NCBI GenBank assembly: GCA_023422975.1
Contig: JAFAGF010000111.1
Span: 1-10,843 of the forward strand
Direction of reading: 5' to 3'
DNA length: 10,843 nucleotides
Source of the DNA: Pseudomonadota bacterium
Lineage (GTDB): Bacteria > Pseudomonadota > Gammaproteobacteria > Burkholderiales > Burkholderiaceae_C
Positions within the stretch are counted from its first letter, which is position 1; the number at the start of each line of letters is the position of its first letter. The notes under the pieces are model-generated. The model worked only from the letters and a program-made list of their open reading frames with translations. It had not been told where the DNA came from and did not search any database. Positions 9,575 through 10,843 of this stretch are shown one piece after another. A program made the translations under genes and the position numbers.

Positions 9575-9614
9575 ACAGTGGCGTTCATTGACATTGCACT
9601 GCGAAAGCCCGTCC

Positions 9615-10100
9615 ATGAGCGCCCACGATTCCCCACTTTTCTCCTCCGATACCCTGCCCCTGCTGCTGGCCGGCCAAGGCATCACCACCCCTGAAGCCCA
9701 GGCGGCCGTGCAAGCCGGTGTGCACGTGCTGCACGACTTTTTGCGCACCTTCAACGCCCGTGATGCACAGGCCTGGGCTGCCGTCATGAACTACCCCCAC
9801 GTGCGTTTTGCGGGTGGCCAGGTCACCTGCTGGGACAACGCTGCCGACTACGCGGCCAGCAACGATCTGCAGCCGCTGGCCGACACCGGCTGGGCCTACA
9901 GCCGCTGGGATTTCATCCGCCCCGTGCAGGCCGATACCACCAAGGTGCACTTTGCCCTGCAATTCACGCGCTACGACGCACAGGACCGCGCCCAGCAGTC
10001 CCACCAGGCACTGTATGTGGTCACCTTGCAAAACGGCCACTGGGGGGTACAGTCGCGCTCCAGCTATGCCGGGGTTTTGACGCCCGGCGCAGCTTTTTAA
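9615..10100 (+). CDS. NTF2-like (SnoaL-type) fold protein of unknown function
   Basis: A 161-residue protein from the ATG at 9615; an in-frame TTG at 9588 would add nine residues, and neither start has a convincing ribosome site. The pattern fits the cone-shaped NTF2/SnoaL fold. Helix VLHDFLRTFNARDAQAWAAV (38-57) is followed by NYPHVRFAGG (59-68), WDNAADY (73-79), SRWDFIRPV..DTTKVHFALQFTRYD (97-121) and YVVTLQNGHWGVQSRSSYAG (134-153). Members are small-molecule enzymes or binding proteins, and no catalytic pair can be assigned with confidence. No signal peptide is seen. The gene is 13 bp upstream of the second Bug receptor on the same strand, so the two are probably co-transcribed, perhaps with a shared substrate. 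Confidence 0.78.
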   Translation: MSAHDSPLFSSDTLPLLLAGQGITTPEAQAAVQAGVHVLHDFLRTFNARDAQAWAAVMNYPHVRFAGGQVTCWDNAADYAASNDLQPLADTGWAYSRWDFIRPVQADTTKVHFALQFTRYDAQDRAQQSHQALYVVTLQNGHWGVQSRSSYAGVLTPGAAF

Positions 10101-10113
10101 ACAGGGCCGCAGC

Positions 10114-10843
10114 ATGTCGCACACACCTCCTGTTTCACGCCGCAGCTGGCTGCAAAGCGCCTTGGCGGCTTCCACCGCATTCACCACGGCCGGTTTGGGC
10201 CTGCCACTGGCAGCGCAGGCGCAATCTGCGCCCACATTCCCTGCACGCCCGATCAAAGTGGTGGTGCCATACCCGGCTGGGGGCGTGATCGACGTGACCG
10301 CCCGTGCCGTAACCGACGCTTTGGCCCAGCACTGGGGGCAAGCGGTGATCGTGGACAACCGCCCCGGTGCCAACGGCAACTTGGGCGCACAGGCCGTGCA
10401 CCAGGCCGAACCCGACGGCTACACGCTGCTGGTGGGCTCAATGTTCACCGTCATCAACCCGCTGACCGACCGCACCACGCGCTGGCGCACCAGCGACTTT
10501 GCACCGATTGCCAGCATGGGCAGCACCCCCAATATCTGGGTGGTGCCCACCAGCGCACCGTGGCACAGCCTGCCCGCGTTTGTGGCCCAGGCGCGCCAGC
10601 AGCCCGGTGCCTTCAATGTGGCCAATCCGGGGCTGGGCAGCTCCAACCACCTGGGGCTGGAGCAACTGGTGGCCAGCACCGGCATCACCCTCACGCAGAT
10701 CAACTACCAAGGCCAGCCACCTTTTGTGACCGACTTGATCAACGGCCAGTTGCACATTGCCCCGCTGACGGCCACCTTGGCGCTGCCCCACATCCGCAGC
10801 GGCAAGCTGCGCGCCTTGGCGGTCAGCGCACCCAGCCGCCTGC
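10114..10843 (+). CDS. Bug-family (TctC-type) substrate-binding protein, 3' end beyond the window
   Basis: The frame is open from the ATG at 10114 to the window end, giving 243 residues of an expected 320-335. The N-terminus holds SRRSWLQ (8-14), then a hydrophobic stretch and a likely cut after AQA (34-36). The twin arginine suggests export by Tat rather than Sec. The mature part starts TFPARPIKVVVPYPAGGVID (41-60) and carries DNRPGANGNLGA (81-92), EPDGYTLLVGS (99-109), NPGLGSSNHLG (171-181) and INYQGQPP (196-203), the usual Bug blocks that line the ligand cleft. It is clearly diverged from the receptor at 368. The ribosome site is weak (AGGG about ten bases upstream), fitting coupling to the gene ahead. 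The ligand is unknown. Confidence 0.9.
   Translation, partial: MSHTPPVSRRSWLQSALAASTAFTTAGLGLPLAAQAQSAPTFPARPIKVVVPYPAGGVIDVTARAVTDALAQHWGQAVIVDNRPGANGNLGAQAVHQAEPDGYTLLVGSMFTVINPLTDRTTRWRTSDFAPIASMGSTPNIWVVPTSAPWHSLPAFVAQARQQPGAFNVANPGLGSSNHLGLEQLVASTGITLTQINYQGQPPFVTDLINGQLHIAPLTATLALPHIRSGKLRALAVSAPSRL

Noticed and set aside
9588..9593. Consensus -35 hexamer TTGACA before the NTF2-like gene
   Set aside because: A matching -10 would fall at or beyond the start codon at 9615, so transcription would begin inside the gene.

Overview
The window looks like a chromosome segment of a high-GC betaproteobacterium of the order Burkholderiales, most likely family Comamonadaceae (Acidovorax/Comamonas-like). 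This rests on the GC-rich codon use, two Bug-type (TctC family) periplasmic receptors, which are greatly expanded in this group, and the character of the encoded proteins. No rRNA, tRNA, CRISPR array, transposase or integrase is visible.

Layout. (1) Positions 1-101, minus strand: the N-terminus of a probable NADP-dependent malic enzyme. It diverges from a complete Bug receptor gene (368-1369), which ends at a strong intrinsic terminator. (2) Positions 1614-2108, minus strand: a small membrane protein made of two tandem DUF2061 units, with a Fur-box-like dyad over its promoter. (3) Positions 2327-7082: the centrepiece, a 1247-residue hybrid sensor kinase (MHYT, three PAS, HisKA, HATPase, REC, HPt) whose 3' end overlaps the gene of a REC-HD-GYP response regulator. 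(4) Positions 7094-8209: a GNAT acetyltransferase and a NudJ-like Nudix hydrolase. (5) Positions 8421-9002: a DJ-1/PfpI protein resembling plant DJ-1D, ending at a terminator. (6) Positions 9133-10843: a ribbon-helix-helix protein, then an NTF2-like protein followed 13 bp later by a second Bug receptor that runs off the window. Short related hairpin-forming repeats lie in several of the gaps between genes.

How the genes work together. The kinase and the HD-GYP protein carry every residue needed for a His-Asp-His-Asp relay ending in a cyclic-di-GMP phosphodiesterase, the same logic as RpfC/RpfG. The input here is different: a seven-helix MHYT domain plus a first PAS domain that keeps the FixL heme-ligand histidine and the oxygen-contacting arginine at exactly the FixL spacing. 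The best hypothesis is a gas- or redox-responsive switch that lowers c-di-GMP. The remaining genes look like housekeeping or accessory functions without an obvious link to this system. Both Bug receptors are orphans here, with no TctA/TctB membrane subunits in view.
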